From assembly GCF_016937535.1 (NCBI RefSeq), contig NZ_JAFHKK010000010.1, positions 1 through 64,000 of the forward strand: a stretch of 64,000 bases of DNA, written 5' to 3'. The stretch's first letter is position 1, and each line of letters starts with the position of its first letter. Under the pieces are notes generated by a model. The model was not told where the DNA came from, ran no database searches, and was given only the letters and a program-made list of their open reading frames with translations. The translations under genes and the position numbers were made by a program. Origin of the DNA: Sulfurospirillum tamanense (GTDB lineage Bacteria > Campylobacterota > Campylobacteria > Campylobacterales > Campylobacteraceae). This document shows positions 26,849-36,307 of this stretch, one piece after another.

Positions 26849-28156
26849 TTAGTGTTTGGGTTTTGTGATTGAGAGCACTTTGACAATGTCAACAGCGCTT
26901 TTAAGTTGAATGTCTCCATAGAGCTGTTTGGCAGAGATGACGGACTCGTCCGTTTTTTTCTTTGGCGCCATTTTTTGCTCAGCCGCTAATTTTTCAAGTT
27001 CACTGGTAAGGTGAAGTTTGAGATCATTTTCTTTAATGGAGTAATCTGTTTCAGGGGCTGGTACGTTACCTGGATGAACGATAATGTCGGGCGTTACACC
27101 CACGGCTTGAATGGTGCGACCGCTGGGAAGGTAGTAGCGTGCAATGGTAAGGCGTAAAGCCTCTTCGTTTCCGACGGGCAAAATAACCTGAACGCTTCCT
27201 TTTCCAAAGGTTTTTTCACCCACAACAATGGCGCGTTTGTGGTCTTGGAGTGCCCCGCCTACAATTTCGCTTGCACTCGCACTTCCTCCATTGAGCAATA
27301 CAACCATGGGCACATTGGTGATGGTGGTGCGCTTGCTAGCGGTGTAATCTTGGTCTTCTCCCTTGACGCGGCCTTTTTGAGAGACAATAATACCCTCGCT
27401 AACAAAAAGATCCGTCAGATTAACGGCTTGGTCGAGTAAGCCACCAGGATTGTTGCGCAGGTCCATAATAATACCATTGACACTTCGGTGTTTTGAGAGG
27501 GCTTCTTTGGTTTTTTCGACAACATTCTTATCAAAGCTTGTGATGCGAAGGTAGAGAAGGTTCTCGTTTTCAAAAGTTTTAGTGTAAACAGAGTTTATTT
27601 TAATAATATCGCGGGTGATTTTGAAAGTTAAAGGCTTCGCTTCGCCTTCACGAACGATAGTTAGAACAATGTCTGTTTGAGGTTTCCCTCGCATAAGGCC
27701 TACGGCTTCGTCAATAGTCATGTTTAAGGTGGATTGTTCATCGATGCGTAGCACAATGTCGCCAGACTTTAGGCCGGCCTTGTCTGCTGGAGTGTCTTCG
27801 ATAGGAGCGATGACTGTCAGAGCTCCGTCTCGCATCCCAACGGTAATGCCCAGTCCTCCGAACTCACCATCGGTTTGAACTTTCATATCTTTGAATTTTT
27901 TTTGGTCCAAAAAGCCAGAATGGGCATCAAGGTTGCTCAAAAGCCCTTCGATAGATTTGGTGATAATTTCATTAAAAGTTATGTCGTCTACATAGTATTG
28001 TTCAACTGTTCCTAATACTTTAGTGAATTTTGCTAATGCACTCAGTCTGCTCTCTTCAGAAACACCTGTCTGGGCATTAAGATTAGTAGAAAGTGCAAAG
28101 GTTGCCCCTATGAGCGTTGCGACAAAGCCAAGTGTCATTAATCGTGTCTTTTTCAT
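26849..28156 (-). CDS. ctpA: C-terminal processing protease (S41)
   Basis: 435 residues. An N-terminal membrane anchor or signal (about 7-28) places it in the periplasm. A PDZ domain (about 95-165) precedes the protease core. The catalytic Ser is in GGSASASEI near residue 292 and the Lys in KTFGKGSVQ about 25 residues later. It cleaves C-termini of exported proteins and acts on cell-wall enzymes in other bacteria. It heads the purine operon. An inverted repeat CAGGG/CCCTG (28171-28188) lies in its leader. Confidence 0.95.
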   Translation of the reverse strand: MKKTRLMTLGFVATLIGATFALSTNLNAQTGVSEESRLSALAKFTKVLGTVEQYYVDDITFNEIITKSIEGLLSNLDAHSGFLDQKKFKDMKVQTDGEFGGLGITVGMRDGALTVIAPIEDTPADKAGLKSGDIVLRIDEQSTLNMTIDEAVGLMRGKPQTDIVLTIVREGEAKPLTFKITRDIIKINSVYTKTFENENLLYLRITSFDKNVVEKTKEALSKHRSVNGIIMDLRNNPGGLLDQAVNLTDLFVSEGIIVSQKGRVKGEDQDYTASKRTTITNVPMVVLLNGGSASASEIVGGALQDHKRAIVVGEKTFGKGSVQVILPVGNEEALRLTIARYYLPSGRTIQAVGVTPDIIVHPGNVPAPETDYSIKENDLKLHLTSELEKLAAEQKMAPKKKTDESVISAKQLYGDIQLKSAVDIVKVLSITKPKH

Positions 28157-28364
28157 CCGAATATACTCCCCAGGGTTATAAATCCCTGATTGTAGTCAAT
28201 ATTGCCTAAAAAAAGGCTAAACCAAGAGCTCTTTTCTTATTCAAAAGACCTCTTGGTTAGCGAACGCAAGGAATAATTCCTAATGATAATTTATAAAGAT
28301 AGTTGACAATACTAGACTAAAGGTTGTATACTTATTCTTATAAATACAGATAAGGAGAATAACA
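28157..28364. other. divergent regulatory region, ctpA / clpB
   Basis: 208 bp. Toward clpB there is a clean promoter (28303-28332). Upstream of it is an inverted repeat, AACCAAGAG (28220-28228) and CTCTTGGTT (28250-28258), extendable by two more pairs with a bulge; it could be an operator or a terminator. Neither CIRCE nor HAIR sequences are seen. Toward ctpA a small hairpin (28171-28188) precedes the ribosome-binding site. Confidence 0.5.
28303..28332 (+). promoter_or_regulatory. clpB promoter
   Basis: -35 TTGACA (28303-28308), 18-bp spacer, -10 TATACT (28327-28332). The hsp20 promoter in this window has the same -35, followed by AAT or ATC, and the same 18-bp spacer. Confidence 0.7.
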
Positions 28365-30938
28365 ATGAATCAGCTTTTTGAAACCCTAACACATCAAATG
28401 ACACAAGCACTTGAAAGTGCTATAAGCTTGGCCTTGCACAGCAAAAACAGTGAGGCCACACCTTTACATGTACTCTGGGGTTTGGTGACTAACTCAGAAT
28501 CCATCCTCTCGCAGGTTTTGCGAAAAATGAACGTGGATAAAGCGGCCTTAGAACTTGAGGTAAAGAGCCATGTGGACAAACTCCCTAAAAGCAGTAGCGT
28601 CACCAAGGAGAGCATCAAGCTAGGGCGCGAGCTTGTGGAGTCGTTGCAAGAGGCCCAAGGGCTCATGACAAAACAAGGTGACACGTTTTTGGCAGTGGAT
28701 ACGTGGTTGTTGTCTAATGCCAGCAAGGCTCCACTAAAGGGCATTTTAGAAAAATACCTTGACATGATGGAATTTAAAAAATCCCTCGAAGCCTTGCGTG
28801 GCGGGAAAAAAATCACCAAACAAACAGGAGATGACACGCTTGAAGCACTGGGCAAATACGGCATCGATTTAACGCAAAAAGCCAAAAACCATGAACTTGA
28901 CCCTGTGATTGGACGGGATGAAGAGATTCATCGCATGATGCAGATTTTGATTCGTAAGACGAAAAATAACCCCATTTTACTAGGCGAACCAGGCACTGGA
29001 AAAACGGCGATTGTAGAGGGCTTGGCCCAACGCATTGTGGAGGGAAATGTCCCCCTTTCGTTGCAAAACCGCCAAGTGGTGACGCTAGATATGAGCGCGC
29101 TCATTGCGGGGGCAAAGTACCGAGGTGAGTTTGAAGACCGCCTCAAAGCGGTGATTGATGAAGTCAAGCAAGATGGCAATATTATTTTGTTTATTGATGA
29201 AATCCATACCATTATTGGTGCGGGTGCGAGTGAGGGAAGCATGGACGCGGCCAACATCCTCAAACCTGCCCTTGCCAGGGGCGAACTGCACACGGTGGGG
29301 GCAACCACGCTAAAAGAGTACCGCAAATATTTTGAAAAAGATGCGGCACTGCAACGGCGTTTTCAGCCCATCCAAGTGGGTGAGCCTAGCATTAACGAAG
29401 CGTTGCAGATTTTGCGGGGCATTAAAGAACGTCTTGAAGCCCACCACAACGTGAGCATCTTAGACAGCGCTCTTGTAGCGGCCGCGCGCCTTTCGGATCG
29501 CTACATTACCGACCGTTTTTTGCCCGATAAAGCCATCGACCTCATCGACGAAGCGGCGGCGGAACTCAAGATGCAGATTGAAAGCGAACCCGCGGAACTA
29601 AGCCGTGTTAAGCGTCTTATTTCTGCTTTACATGTAGAGAAAGAAGCACTCAAGATGGAAAAGAGTGCTAAAAACGAAGAGCGCTTACGGGTGATTGAAA
29701 AAGAGTTGGCTGATGCCAATGAAAAACGCCAAGCCCTTGAGAGCCAGTTTGAAAACGAACAACAGGTATTTACGGAACTCTCTTCCATTAAAAGCGATAT
29801 TGACAGCTTGCGCAAGGAAGCGGAGCTAGCCAAGCGTAACAGCGATTTTAACAAGGCCGCGGAGATTGAGTATGGCAAAATCCCTGCTCTTTTTGAGGAT
29901 GAAAAAAACCTTAATGCCCGTTGGGCGAAGATGCAAGAAGAGGGCACGCTGCTTAAAAACTTTGTAGATGAAGAGATGATAGCGGCCATCGTAAGTAAGT
30001 GGACGGGGATTCCTGTGAGTAAAATGCTCACCACGGAAAAAGAGAAAATCTTGGCTATTGAGAGCCATTTGGAACAAACGGTGGTGGGGCAAGAAGAGGC
30101 TATTCATGCGGTGGCGCGCGCCATTAAGCGCAGTAAGGCAGGGCTTTCTGAGAGCAATAAGCCCATTGGAAGCTTTTTGTTTTTGGGGCCAACGGGCGTG
30201 GGAAAAACCCAAACCGCTAAAGCCTTGGCGAAGTTTTTGTTTGATGAAGAGCGCGCGTTGGTGCGCTTTGACATGAGCGAATACATGGAAAAACATGCTG
30301 TTAGCCGCCTAGTCGGTGCGCCTCCAGGGTATGTGGGCTACGACGAAGGTGGTCAGCTTACCGAAGCAGTACGCCGCAAACCTTACAGCGTGTTGCTCTT
30401 TGATGAGATTGAAAAAGCCCATCCGGATGTCTTTAATATCCTCCTTCAAGTCTTGGATGATGGGCGTTTGACGGACAACAAGGGTGTAACGGTGGATTTT
30501 AAAAATACCATCATTATTTTGACTTCTAACATTGCCAGCGGCAAAATCATGGAAGTGGAAAAAGAACAGCGCCGTGACGCGGTGATGGGAGAGTTGAAGT
30601 TACACTTTAAGCCCGAGTTTTTAAACCGCCTAGATGACATTGTGATTTTCAATCCTTTAGGCAAAACCCAACTGCGCGCCATTGTCTCCATCATGTTTGA
30701 AGAGGTGCGCAAGAAATTAGCCGCCATGTCCATCGAAGCGACCTTAGAAGAATCCGCCAAAGAGATGATTGGTGAAGCAGGGTTTGACCCCGTGTATGGC
30801 GCAAGACCCCTTAAACGCGCGTTGTATGAGCTGGTGGAAGATACCTTGGCACAGATGCTTTTAGAAGAGCGTATTAAAGAGGGCGACACTTTGCGCATTG
30901 GCGCCAAAGAGGGAGAAATTTTTATCGAAAAAATCTAA
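28365..30938 (+). CDS. clpB: ATP-dependent disaggregase ClpB
   Basis: 857 residues, full length. N-terminal repeat domain (1-145), first AAA+ domain with GEPGTGKT near 207, a coiled-coil middle domain (about 410-520), and a second AAA+ domain with GPTGVGKT near 608 and the [20 protein letters not shown] pore segment. It works with DnaK to dissolve aggregates. TAAGGAG precedes the ATG. Two one-mismatch palindrome copies (28464, 29628) encode LHV in the N-domain and at the base of the middle domain. Confidence 0.98.
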   Translation: MNQLFETLTHQMTQALESAISLALHSKNSEATPLHVLWGLVTNSESILSQVLRKMNVDKAALELEVKSHVDKLPKSSSVTKESIKLGRELVESLQEAQGLMTKQGDTFLAVDTWLLSNASKAPLKGILEKYLDMMEFKKSLEALRGGKKITKQTGDDTLEALGKYGIDLTQKAKNHELDPVIGRDEEIHRMMQILIRKTKNNPILLGEPGTGKTAIVEGLAQRIVEGNVPLSLQNRQVVTLDMSALIAGAKYRGEFEDRLKAVIDEVKQDGNIILFIDEIHTIIGAGASEGSMDAANILKPALARGELHTVGATTLKEYRKYFEKDAALQRRFQPIQVGEPSINEALQILRGIKERLEAHHNVSILDSALVAAARLSDRYITDRFLPDKAIDLIDEAAAELKMQIESEPAELSRVKRLISALHVEKEALKMEKSAKNEERLRVIEKELADANEKRQALESQFENEQQVFTELSSIKSDIDSLRKEAELAKRNSDFNKAAEIEYGKIPALFEDEKNLNARWAKMQEEGTLLKNFVDEEMIAAIVSKWTGIPVSKMLTTEKEKILAIESHLEQTVVGQEEAIHAVARAIKRSKAGLSESNKPIGSFLFLGPTGVGKTQTAKALAKFLFDEERALVRFDMSEYMEKHAVSRLVGAPPGYVGYDEGGQLTEAVRRKPYSVLLFDEIEKAHPDVFNILLQVLDDGRLTDNKGVTVDFKNTIIILTSNIASGKIMEVEKEQRRDAVMGELKLHFKPEFLNRLDDIVIFNPLGKTQLRAIVSIMFEEVRKKLAAMSIEATLEESAKEMIGEAGFDPVYGARPLKRALYELVEDTLAQMLLEERIKEGDTLRIGAKEGEIFIEKI

Positions 30939-30996
30939 TTTTTCACGCATGACTCACGATTTTTTGTTACACTTTTTTAAAAAAAGGAGGTGGGTT

Positions 30997-31587
30997 GTGC
31001 GTGGTTTTTTTCTTTTCTTTGTGGTCTTTTTTTTGGCAGGTTGTGGACCAAAATACATGGTACAAAAAGAGTACGCCATTGGCCAAGGTCAAGAGGCTTG
31101 TGTTGCCCAGTGTCAAGTGCGTCAAGAGTCCTGCGTGTTGGGTTGTCAAGAGCGCCTTGAGGCGTGTCAAGCACATGCAAGCGAACGCGCACGAGATCGC
31201 TTTTATGAAGCTTCAAAACAATTCAAACAAGATGAAGCACACTATCAGCTTCAGTGGAGAAGCTATCGCGAAAACAGAATCGCTTACGACTATCTTGCTT
31301 CCCAGCTTCATAATGATTACCGTTTTTTCACCCTTACATGTAAAGATAAGAAAGATGCCTATGCTTGCGCCAGAGCCAAAGAGCTGGCTGTTTTTCAAAA
31401 AAACCTAGTGCGTCAAGAACCTCTCGCCCCTTTAACCCCTCTGGCCCCAAATTTAGCACAGATTCTTGAGCAAGAAGTAGCAGGGTGTGATAAGAGTTGC
31501 GGCTGTTCAGAAGGGTTTGATGGATGTTTTGTGGCGTGTGGTGGGAGTGTGGTGCTGCAGTCTATATGTGTTGAGCGGTGTAATTAG
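30997..31587 (+). CDS. Cys-rich lipoprotein, unknown function
   Basis: About 196 residues. I place the start at GTG 30997, because AAAGGAGG ends 6 nt before it and a lipoprotein signal follows at once (FFLFFVVFFLAGC). An ATG at 30949 in frame would add 16 polar residues and has no such site. After the lipobox come two Cys clusters: CVAQCQVRQESCVLGCQERL with a repeated CxxxC pattern, and a C-terminal CDKSCGCSEGFDGC...CGG...CVERC. Between them is a helical stretch. The spacing suggests paired disulfides or metal binding. A palindrome copy (31334-31343) encodes LTCK. Confidence 0.82.
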   Translation: MRGFFLFFVVFFLAGCGPKYMVQKEYAIGQGQEACVAQCQVRQESCVLGCQERLEACQAHASERARDRFYEASKQFKQDEAHYQLQWRSYRENRIAYDYLASQLHNDYRFFTLTCKDKKDAYACARAKELAVFQKNLVRQEPLAPLTPLAPNLAQILEQEVAGCDKSCGCSEGFDGCFVACGGSVVLQSICVERCN

Positions 31588-31616
31588 CAATTATACAAAT
31601 AGAGTGATGAAAAATA

Positions 31617-31654
31617 TTGACAATCATCGCTTAACTTTAGTATAATTATGTCAA
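31617..31654 (+). promoter_or_regulatory. hsp20 promoter flanked by inverted repeat
   Basis: -35 TTGACA (31617-31622), 18-bp spacer, -10 TATAAT (31641-31646). TGTCAA (31649-31654) just after the -10 is the inverse of the -35 hexamer, so TTGACA-N26-TGTCAA brackets the promoter. A regulator binding both arms would cover it. Confidence 0.65.
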
Positions 31655-31709
31655 GTTTAATAAGTAAAATTATTGAACTATACTCAAATACTTCCAAAAG
31701 GAGGAGCCT

Positions 31710-32135
31710 ATGAAGTCCATTAGTCGTTATGACCCATTTCGTGATTTAAGGGAGTTGGAAAAGCGCTTTTTTACTTTGGCGCATACTCCAGAAGAGCGAA
31801 ATAACATTTCAAGCTTTGCCCCCACTGTTAATACGCGAGAAGATGAGGATGCGTATTATGTAGAGGTGGATTTGCCTGGGGTGAAAAAGGAAGACATTCA
31901 TGTGGATGTAAATAAAGAGAGCCTTACTATTTCGGGAGAGCGAAAATGTAGTGAAGAGGTCAAAGAAGAACATTATTATAAAGTGGAAAGCTTTTTTGGT
32001 AAATTTCAACGCACGTTTACCTTGCCAGAAAATGTAGACACCGAAGCCATCGGCGCAAAATGCGAAAATGGTGTTTTGGAAGTACGAATTCCAAAAATTG
32101 CTCCCAAAGAAGCTAAAAAAATCGAAATTTTATAA
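31710..32135 (+). CDS. small heat-shock protein, Hsp20 family
   Basis: 141 residues. The alpha-crystallin domain spans about 35-141: YVEVDLPGVKKEDIHVDV, LTISGERK, FQRTFTLPENVD and the C-terminal GVLEVRIPK, though the final IxI anchor is replaced by KIEIL. ATP-independent holdase in the cytoplasm. AAAGGAGG precedes the ATG. A stem-loop with a T-rich tail follows (32142-32170). Confidence 0.95.
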   Translation: MKSISRYDPFRDLRELEKRFFTLAHTPEERNNISSFAPTVNTREDEDAYYVEVDLPGVKKEDIHVDVNKESLTISGERKCSEEVKEEHYYKVESFFGKFQRTFTLPENVDTEAIGAKCENGVLEVRIPKIAPKEAKKIEIL

Positions 32136-32141
32136 AATGTA

Positions 32142-32170
32142 ACATGAGGTGGCCTAATGCTGCCTCATGT
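32142..32170 (+). terminator. hsp20 terminator
   Basis: ACATGAGG (32142-32149) pairs with CCTCATGT (32163-32170), followed after a few bases by a T-rich tract (CTTCTTTTTCT). It begins 7 bp after the hsp20 stop. Confidence 0.65.
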
Positions 32171-32238
32171 ATCACTTCTTTTTCTCAAGTAAAGCACATT
32201 CCTTTTGCTAAGGGTTTTATACACTCTTTTTTCTGTAA

Positions 32239-32247
32239 GCCGATATT
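32239..32247 (+). promoter_or_regulatory. FliA (sigma-28) -10 element
   Basis: GCCGATATT, 28 bp before the ATG at 32275. It matches the flagellar sigma-28 -10 box (GCCGATAA; CGATAT in Campylobacterota). A TATA at about 32219 may stand for the weak -35. Confidence 0.6.
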
Positions 32248-32274
32248 GGAATCACAACAAAAAAGGAGTAACCC

Positions 32275-32799
32275 ATGAATATCAACACACTTATTGCTGG
32301 TAATTTTTTTAAATACAACCACCTTTCTGTTTCAGGAAAAGGGAATGCCGCGGGTGAAGCAGGGGCTACTAAAGGGTTTTCTTTTGAAATGTCTCGGGTA
32401 GATTTTTCATTCCAAAGCTACGTGGGTAGTTTTTCTAACAATATTCAGCCACCTCAAAGTCTGTCAGATTTTATTGATTATGATGCTATTGGTTATCAAG
32501 GGAAGCCTGTTGAGGCGTTATCGCAACAAGAAGCCAAAGAGCTTGTCTCGGATGATGGCTTTTTTGGCGTAGCGCAAACGGCTAATCGCATTGCAGGGTT
32601 TGTTATTAGCGGTGCGGGTGATGATTTAGAGAAGCTTCAAGAGGGTAGAAAGGGGGTGCTTCAAGGGTTTGAGGAAGCAGAAGCTATTTGGGGCCAAAAA
32701 CTTTTTGATATTAGCTATAACACGCTAGCTAAAGCGCTAGAAACTATTGATGCGCGCATTGCTGAACTTGGAGGTTCGGTGTTAAACACACAAGCCTAG
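32275..32799 (+). CDS. uncharacterised protein, DUF5610-like, probably flagellar regulon
   Basis: 174 residues. No signal peptide or membrane helix. The C-terminal half (about 95-170) reads GFFGVAQTANRIAGFVISGA, then AGDDLEKLQEGRKGVLQGF and an Asp-Ile-Ser helix with ALETIDARI. This resembles a family in this phylum often mislabelled 'hydrogenase-4 component G' and related to DUF5610. The FliA-type -10 box upstream suggests late flagellar expression. AAAAGGAG precedes the ATG. The function is unknown. Confidence 0.8.
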   Translation: MNINTLIAGNFFKYNHLSVSGKGNAAGEAGATKGFSFEMSRVDFSFQSYVGSFSNNIQPPQSLSDFIDYDAIGYQGKPVEALSQQEAKELVSDDGFFGVAQTANRIAGFVISGAGDDLEKLQEGRKGVLQGFEEAEAIWGQKLFDISYNTLAKALETIDARIAELGGSVLNTQA

Positions 32800-32995
32800 A
32801 GACTTAATGCCTTTTTTATTTTTACTTCTTTTGTCGCTCTTGTTTTATTAAGAGGAGACTCTCTCTTTGTAAGCTAAGAGGGTCGGGCTGCTAAATAAAG
32901 CGATTCTTCTTGGCGTATTCAAGGGTTCTTATGCCACTTTTAAGTAAATTCACAGTAAAATCCTAACCTTAAATTATCTTAAAAAAAGGAATGGC

Positions 32996-33130
32996 ATGAA
33001 ACGTACATACCAGCCACACAATACGCCACGTAAGCGAACGCACGGGTTTCTTACGCGGATGAAAACCAAAAATGGTCGTCGACTCATTAATGCGCGTCGC
33101 GCAAAAGGTAGAAAAAAATTGGCCGCCTAA
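32996..33130 (+). CDS. rpmH: 50S ribosomal protein L34
   Basis: 44 residues: [18 protein letters not shown], then [20 protein letters not shown] and RKKLAA. Full-length L34. AAAAAAGGA precedes the ATG. Its last 13 bases overlap the inferred start of rnpA, the usual neighbour. The 195 bp upstream (from 32800) hold no gene; the promoter is presumably there. Confidence 0.97.
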   Translation: MKRTYQPHNTPRKRTHGFLTRMKTKNGRRLINARRAKGRKKLAA

Positions 33131-33456
33131 GGACTTACGACTCCCTTAGACACTCACGGGAGTTTGCCCTTGGATACAATCAGGGTAAGAAATGGCACTG
33201 TGATTGTGCCGTGATCTTTTACAAAGCATCGTCAAAGAAAAACGTAGGATTTACCGCTAGTAAAAAAGTGGGCAACGCAGTGCAGCGCAATTTTTGCAAA
33301 CGCCGTCTGCGCGCTGTTTTCTTGGAGCTTCAAGACAGCGTGGTGGATGGCAGTTATATTTTTGTAGCCAAGGCTCAGATTCATACACTTACACACGCAG
33401 AGTGTGTTCGAAGTATGCGCTGGGCGTTGCGAAAGCTTGGATGCCTTCATTCATGA
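33118..33456 (+). CDS. rnpA: ribonuclease P protein component, apparent ATT start
   Basis: About 112 residues if read from ATT 33118. The conserved core is clear: [35 protein letters not shown] and [11 protein letters not shown], the last carrying the RNR/KR signature for P RNA binding. It matures tRNA 5' ends with the RNase P RNA. Between the in-frame TAG at 33109 and the core there is no ATG, GTG or TTG; the first in-frame GTG (33211) would delete the conserved N-terminal helix. AAAGG (33103-33107) lies about 10 nt before the ATT. It overlaps rpmH by 13 bp and yidD by ATGA. Confidence 0.88.
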   Translation: MGRLRTYDSLRHSREFALGYNQGKKWHCDCAVIFYKASSKKNVGFTASKKVGNAVQRNFCKRRLRAVFLELQDSVVDGSYIFVAKAQIHTLTHAECVRSMRWALRKLGCLHS

Positions 33457-33797
33457 AAACATTTGCGCTGTGGTTGATTGCTTTTTATCAAAAAGTTTTA
33501 ACACTCGCTAGCTTTGGAAGTTGCAGGTATTATCCTACGTGTTCTGAATATGCCAAATGGCAGGTGATGCACAATCGTCTTTTGTTTGGTTTGGGGGCAA
33601 GTCTGTTGCGAATACTGCGCTGCAACCAACTGTTTCCTGGCGGGATTGACTACCCAGTAGTATTGAAACGGTTTCATCCGTATTCGATGATCCAACCCTT
33701 TACATGTAAAACAATTCATGTAAAATTTTGGTTCATTCCCAAAGGCCCTCACCACTATTATGTGATTAAATCATTTGCTTGCAGTAAATCTAACTAA
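33453..33797 (+). CDS. yidD: membrane protein insertion efficiency factor
   Basis: 114 residues. LWLIAFYQKVLTLASFGSC, YYPTCSEYAKWQV and RILRCNQLFPGGIDYPV are the YidD signatures, including the three conserved Cys. It assists YidC-dependent insertion. The ATG overlaps the rnpA stop as ATGA. A palindrome copy (33700-33709) encodes FTCK in the variable C-terminal tail, with a half-copy (TTCATGTAAA) shortly after. The tail is longer than in most YidD proteins. Confidence 0.93.
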   Translation: MKTFALWLIAFYQKVLTLASFGSCRYYPTCSEYAKWQVMHNRLLFGLGASLLRILRCNQLFPGGIDYPVVLKRFHPYSMIQPFTCKTIHVKFWFIPKGPHHYYVIKSFACSKSN

Positions 33798-33806
33798 GGA
33801 ATTTTT

Positions 33807-35402
33807 GTGATAGATAAATTAAGCACGCAACACCGAGTTCTCATTGCAACCGTCCTCTCCTTCGCTTTTTTTGTCGGCTACGACTACTTTTTTATCCCCA
33901 AAAATGTACCAACACAAACCGAAGCAACCACAAGCGTTACGCAAACCTCTGCGCCACAGACACCAGCTCCTTCATCTAGCGTGAGTCAAACAGCGCCTAG
34001 TCCATCAATGTCTAGCGCGTCTTTGGACTCGGAATATATTGCCACAGTCAGGGGTGAGCATTTTGAGCTAAAAATTGACCGCCTAGGGCGCATTGCAAAA
34101 TATTATCTTAATGATGCGAAATTTAAAAACGAAGACACCTCACGTCTTCAACTGATTGACGAGAGTTTTGAGCCAAAGCCTCTTGAAGTGCGCTTTAAAG
34201 AAACCTCTGTTAACAATGAGGCATTTGCAGTAGACTATACGGTCGATAATGCACAGCTTGTGGTAGAGAGTGGTCCAAAAACCCTTGTGTTGACCCAAGT
34301 GCTTGAAGCAACGACCCTTACAAAAAAACTCACCTTTTACCCCGAGGGACACTACGAAGTAGCCATCGAACTGAGTGCGCCGCAAGAGTTTTTTATTACA
34401 CCTGGTTTTCGCCCTAATGTCATTGCTGACAATTTTACATTCCACGGCGTCTTGATTAAAGAAGCAGATGAAACAATTACAGTTATTGGCGATGGGGATG
34501 CTAAGGGGGATGAGCGATTTATTGATGCCCCTATGGTGGCTGCAGTAGATCGCTACTACACAACCTTGTTGTACGATTTTAACGAGGGATTTGATGTTGT
34601 TGTTTCAACCGATAAAGACAAAAATCCCATTCTTTTCATTAAGGGTAAACCTACGATGAGCTTTAGCGGCTATGTTGGCCCTAAAGATTACGAGATTTTA
34701 AACGGTATTGATGCACGCTTAACGGATGCTATTGAGTATGGATGGTTCACGTTCATTGCTAAGCCCCTCTTTTTGTTTTTGAGCTATTTGTACGGACTTT
34801 TTGGAAACTGGGGTTGGGCGATTGTAGCCATGACAATCCTTATCCGTTTGGTGCTTTACCCACTGACGTATAAAGGCATGGTTTCCATGAACAAGCTCAA
34901 GGAGCTTGCGCCGAAAGTTAAAGAACTTCAAGCAAAATACAAAGGTGAGCCCCAAAAGCTAAATACGCACATGATGGAGTTGTATAAAAAACACGGTGCC
35001 AATCCCATGGGGGGATGTTTGCCGATTTTGATGCAAATTCCGATTTTCTTTGCTATCTACCGCGTTCTTTCAAATGCGATTGAGCTCAAAGGTGCTCCTT
35101 GGATTTTGTGGGTAGAAGATCTTGCTGTTATGGATCCTTATTTTGTTTTGCCTATTCTTATGGGTGCAACGATGTTTTTACACCAGCGGATTACCCCGAC
35201 AAACTTTACTGATCCAATGCAAGAAAAAATTATGAAATTCTTGCCACTAATCTTTACCTTTTTCTTTGTTACTTTCCCTGCAGGTTTAACGCTGTATTGG
35301 TTTGTAAATAATCTCTTTTCTATCGCACAACAGTATTATGTTAACCATTTGTTTGCGAAGAAGAAAGAAGAGCAAAAAGCACTAAAAGAAGAGAAAAAAT
35401 GA
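33807..35402 (+). CDS. yidC: membrane protein insertase
   Basis: 531 residues. N-terminal membrane helix (about 10-27), a Thr/Ser/Pro/Gln-rich linker (38-75), the periplasmic domain (about 75-300), then five C-terminal helices from about 315. FGNWGWAIVAMTILIRL with the conserved Arg, MGGCLPILMQIPIFFAIY and the PAGLTLYWFVNN helix are family motifs. The C-terminus is Lys-rich. Its stop overlaps khpB as ATGA. It inserts proteins into the inner membrane with or without Sec. Confidence 0.97.
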   Translation: MIDKLSTQHRVLIATVLSFAFFVGYDYFFIPKNVPTQTEATTSVTQTSAPQTPAPSSSVSQTAPSPSMSSASLDSEYIATVRGEHFELKIDRLGRIAKYYLNDAKFKNEDTSRLQLIDESFEPKPLEVRFKETSVNNEAFAVDYTVDNAQLVVESGPKTLVLTQVLEATTLTKKLTFYPEGHYEVAIELSAPQEFFITPGFRPNVIADNFTFHGVLIKEADETITVIGDGDAKGDERFIDAPMVAAVDRYYTTLLYDFNEGFDVVVSTDKDKNPILFIKGKPTMSFSGYVGPKDYEILNGIDARLTDAIEYGWFTFIAKPLFLFLSYLYGLFGNWGWAIVAMTILIRLVLYPLTYKGMVSMNKLKELAPKVKELQAKYKGEPQKLNTHMMELYKKHGANPMGGCLPILMQIPIFFAIYRVLSNAIELKGAPWILWVEDLAVMDPYFVLPILMGATMFLHQRITPTNFTDPMQEKIMKFLPLIFTFFFVTFPAGLTLYWFVNNLFSIAQQYYVNHLFAKKKEEQKALKEEKK

Positions 35403-36307
35403 GAGTAGAAGCCGACACCCTTCAAGAAGCGTTTTCAAAGGCTGCAGCCGAGCTTTCGTGTTCGGTAACGAAGTTAGATATTCAGGTGATTCAGCATCCG
35501 CGTGCTGGACTTTTTGGTATGTTTAAAAAACCAGCGATTATTGAGGCTTTTCGTGAAGGAGAGCTACGCCAAGAAGCTCCTGTTGCGATTAAAGAGACCG
35601 TGTCAAAAACCCAAGAGGAGAATGCACCCTCTGCTGCTTCTTGGCAAAAAAATCAAGAAGAACCAAGGCTTCGTCCAAAAAAAAGTCGCTCACGGCGTAA
35701 AAAAGAGACATCCAGCGAAGAAGTTTTGCCAGAAACTTCTGAAGAAATTCCATTGGAGCAAAAGCTCGCAGTAGTTAAAAAAGAAGAAGTCAAAGAAGAA
35801 ACGGTGCCTTATCAATCAAAACAACGCAACCATGCTGTTGTGGGTGAGGTGTTGGGTGCTATCAATGCTGGAATCTGCGAACTTGTGGAAAACAGTTGTT
35901 TTGCCATTGAGGTTGTAAAAGTTGAAGCCCATGATGACCAAACCGTCTTAATTGAAATTAACGGTGAAGACGCGGCGTTGTTGATTGGCAAAGAAGGGTA
36001 CCGCTATAAGGCATTTTCTTACTTATTGTACAACTGGATAAACATGAAATATGGCCTCGGAATTCGCTTGGAGATTGCCCAATTTTTGCACAACCAAGAA
36101 GAGATGATTGAAAATTACTTAGCCCCCGTGGTTGAGCGCATCGAATCCCAAGGGCGTGGACAAACCAAACCCCTTGATGGCGTCTTGATAAAAATCGCTT
36201 TAGAAAAACTTCGCGCCCGTTTTCCTGAGAAATACGTGGGCATTAAAACAGGCCGCGAAGGGCGAAAATTTGTCGTTGTGAACGACTTTAATCGGAAAAG
36301 CCTATAA
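35399..36307 (+). CDS. khpB: Jag/KhpB-type RNA-binding protein (Jag_N-KH-R3H)
   Basis: 302 residues. Jag_N domain (1-52, FGMFKKPAIIEAF), a long charged Glu/Lys linker (53-145), a KH domain (about 150-225, LLIGKEGYRYKAFSYLLY) and an R3H-like C-terminus. In Gram-positives KhpB binds RNA and affects division. The stop TAA overlaps the ATA that seems to start mnmE. AAGAGAAAAA precedes the ATG, itself overlapping yidC. Confidence 0.9.
   Translation: MRVEADTLQEAFSKAAAELSCSVTKLDIQVIQHPRAGLFGMFKKPAIIEAFREGELRQEAPVAIKETVSKTQEENAPSAASWQKNQEEPRLRPKKSRSRRKKETSSEEVLPETSEEIPLEQKLAVVKKEEVKEETVPYQSKQRNHAVVGEVLGAINAGICELVENSCFAIEVVKVEAHDDQTVLIEINGEDAALLIGKEGYRYKAFSYLLYNWINMKYGLGIRLEIAQFLHNQEEMIENYLAPVVERIESQGRGQTKPLDGVLIKIALEKLRARFPEKYVGIKTGREGRKFVVVNDFNRKSL

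Noticed and set aside
28157-28364. CIRCE or HAIR element at clpB
   Set aside because: Neither TTAGCACTC-N9-GAGTGCTAA nor CTTGAGT-N7-ACTCAAG, nor a close variant, is present.
32800-32995. Replication origin near rpmH
   Set aside because: rpmH-rnpA lies near oriC in many bacteria, but no dnaA gene or cluster of DnaA boxes is visible here.
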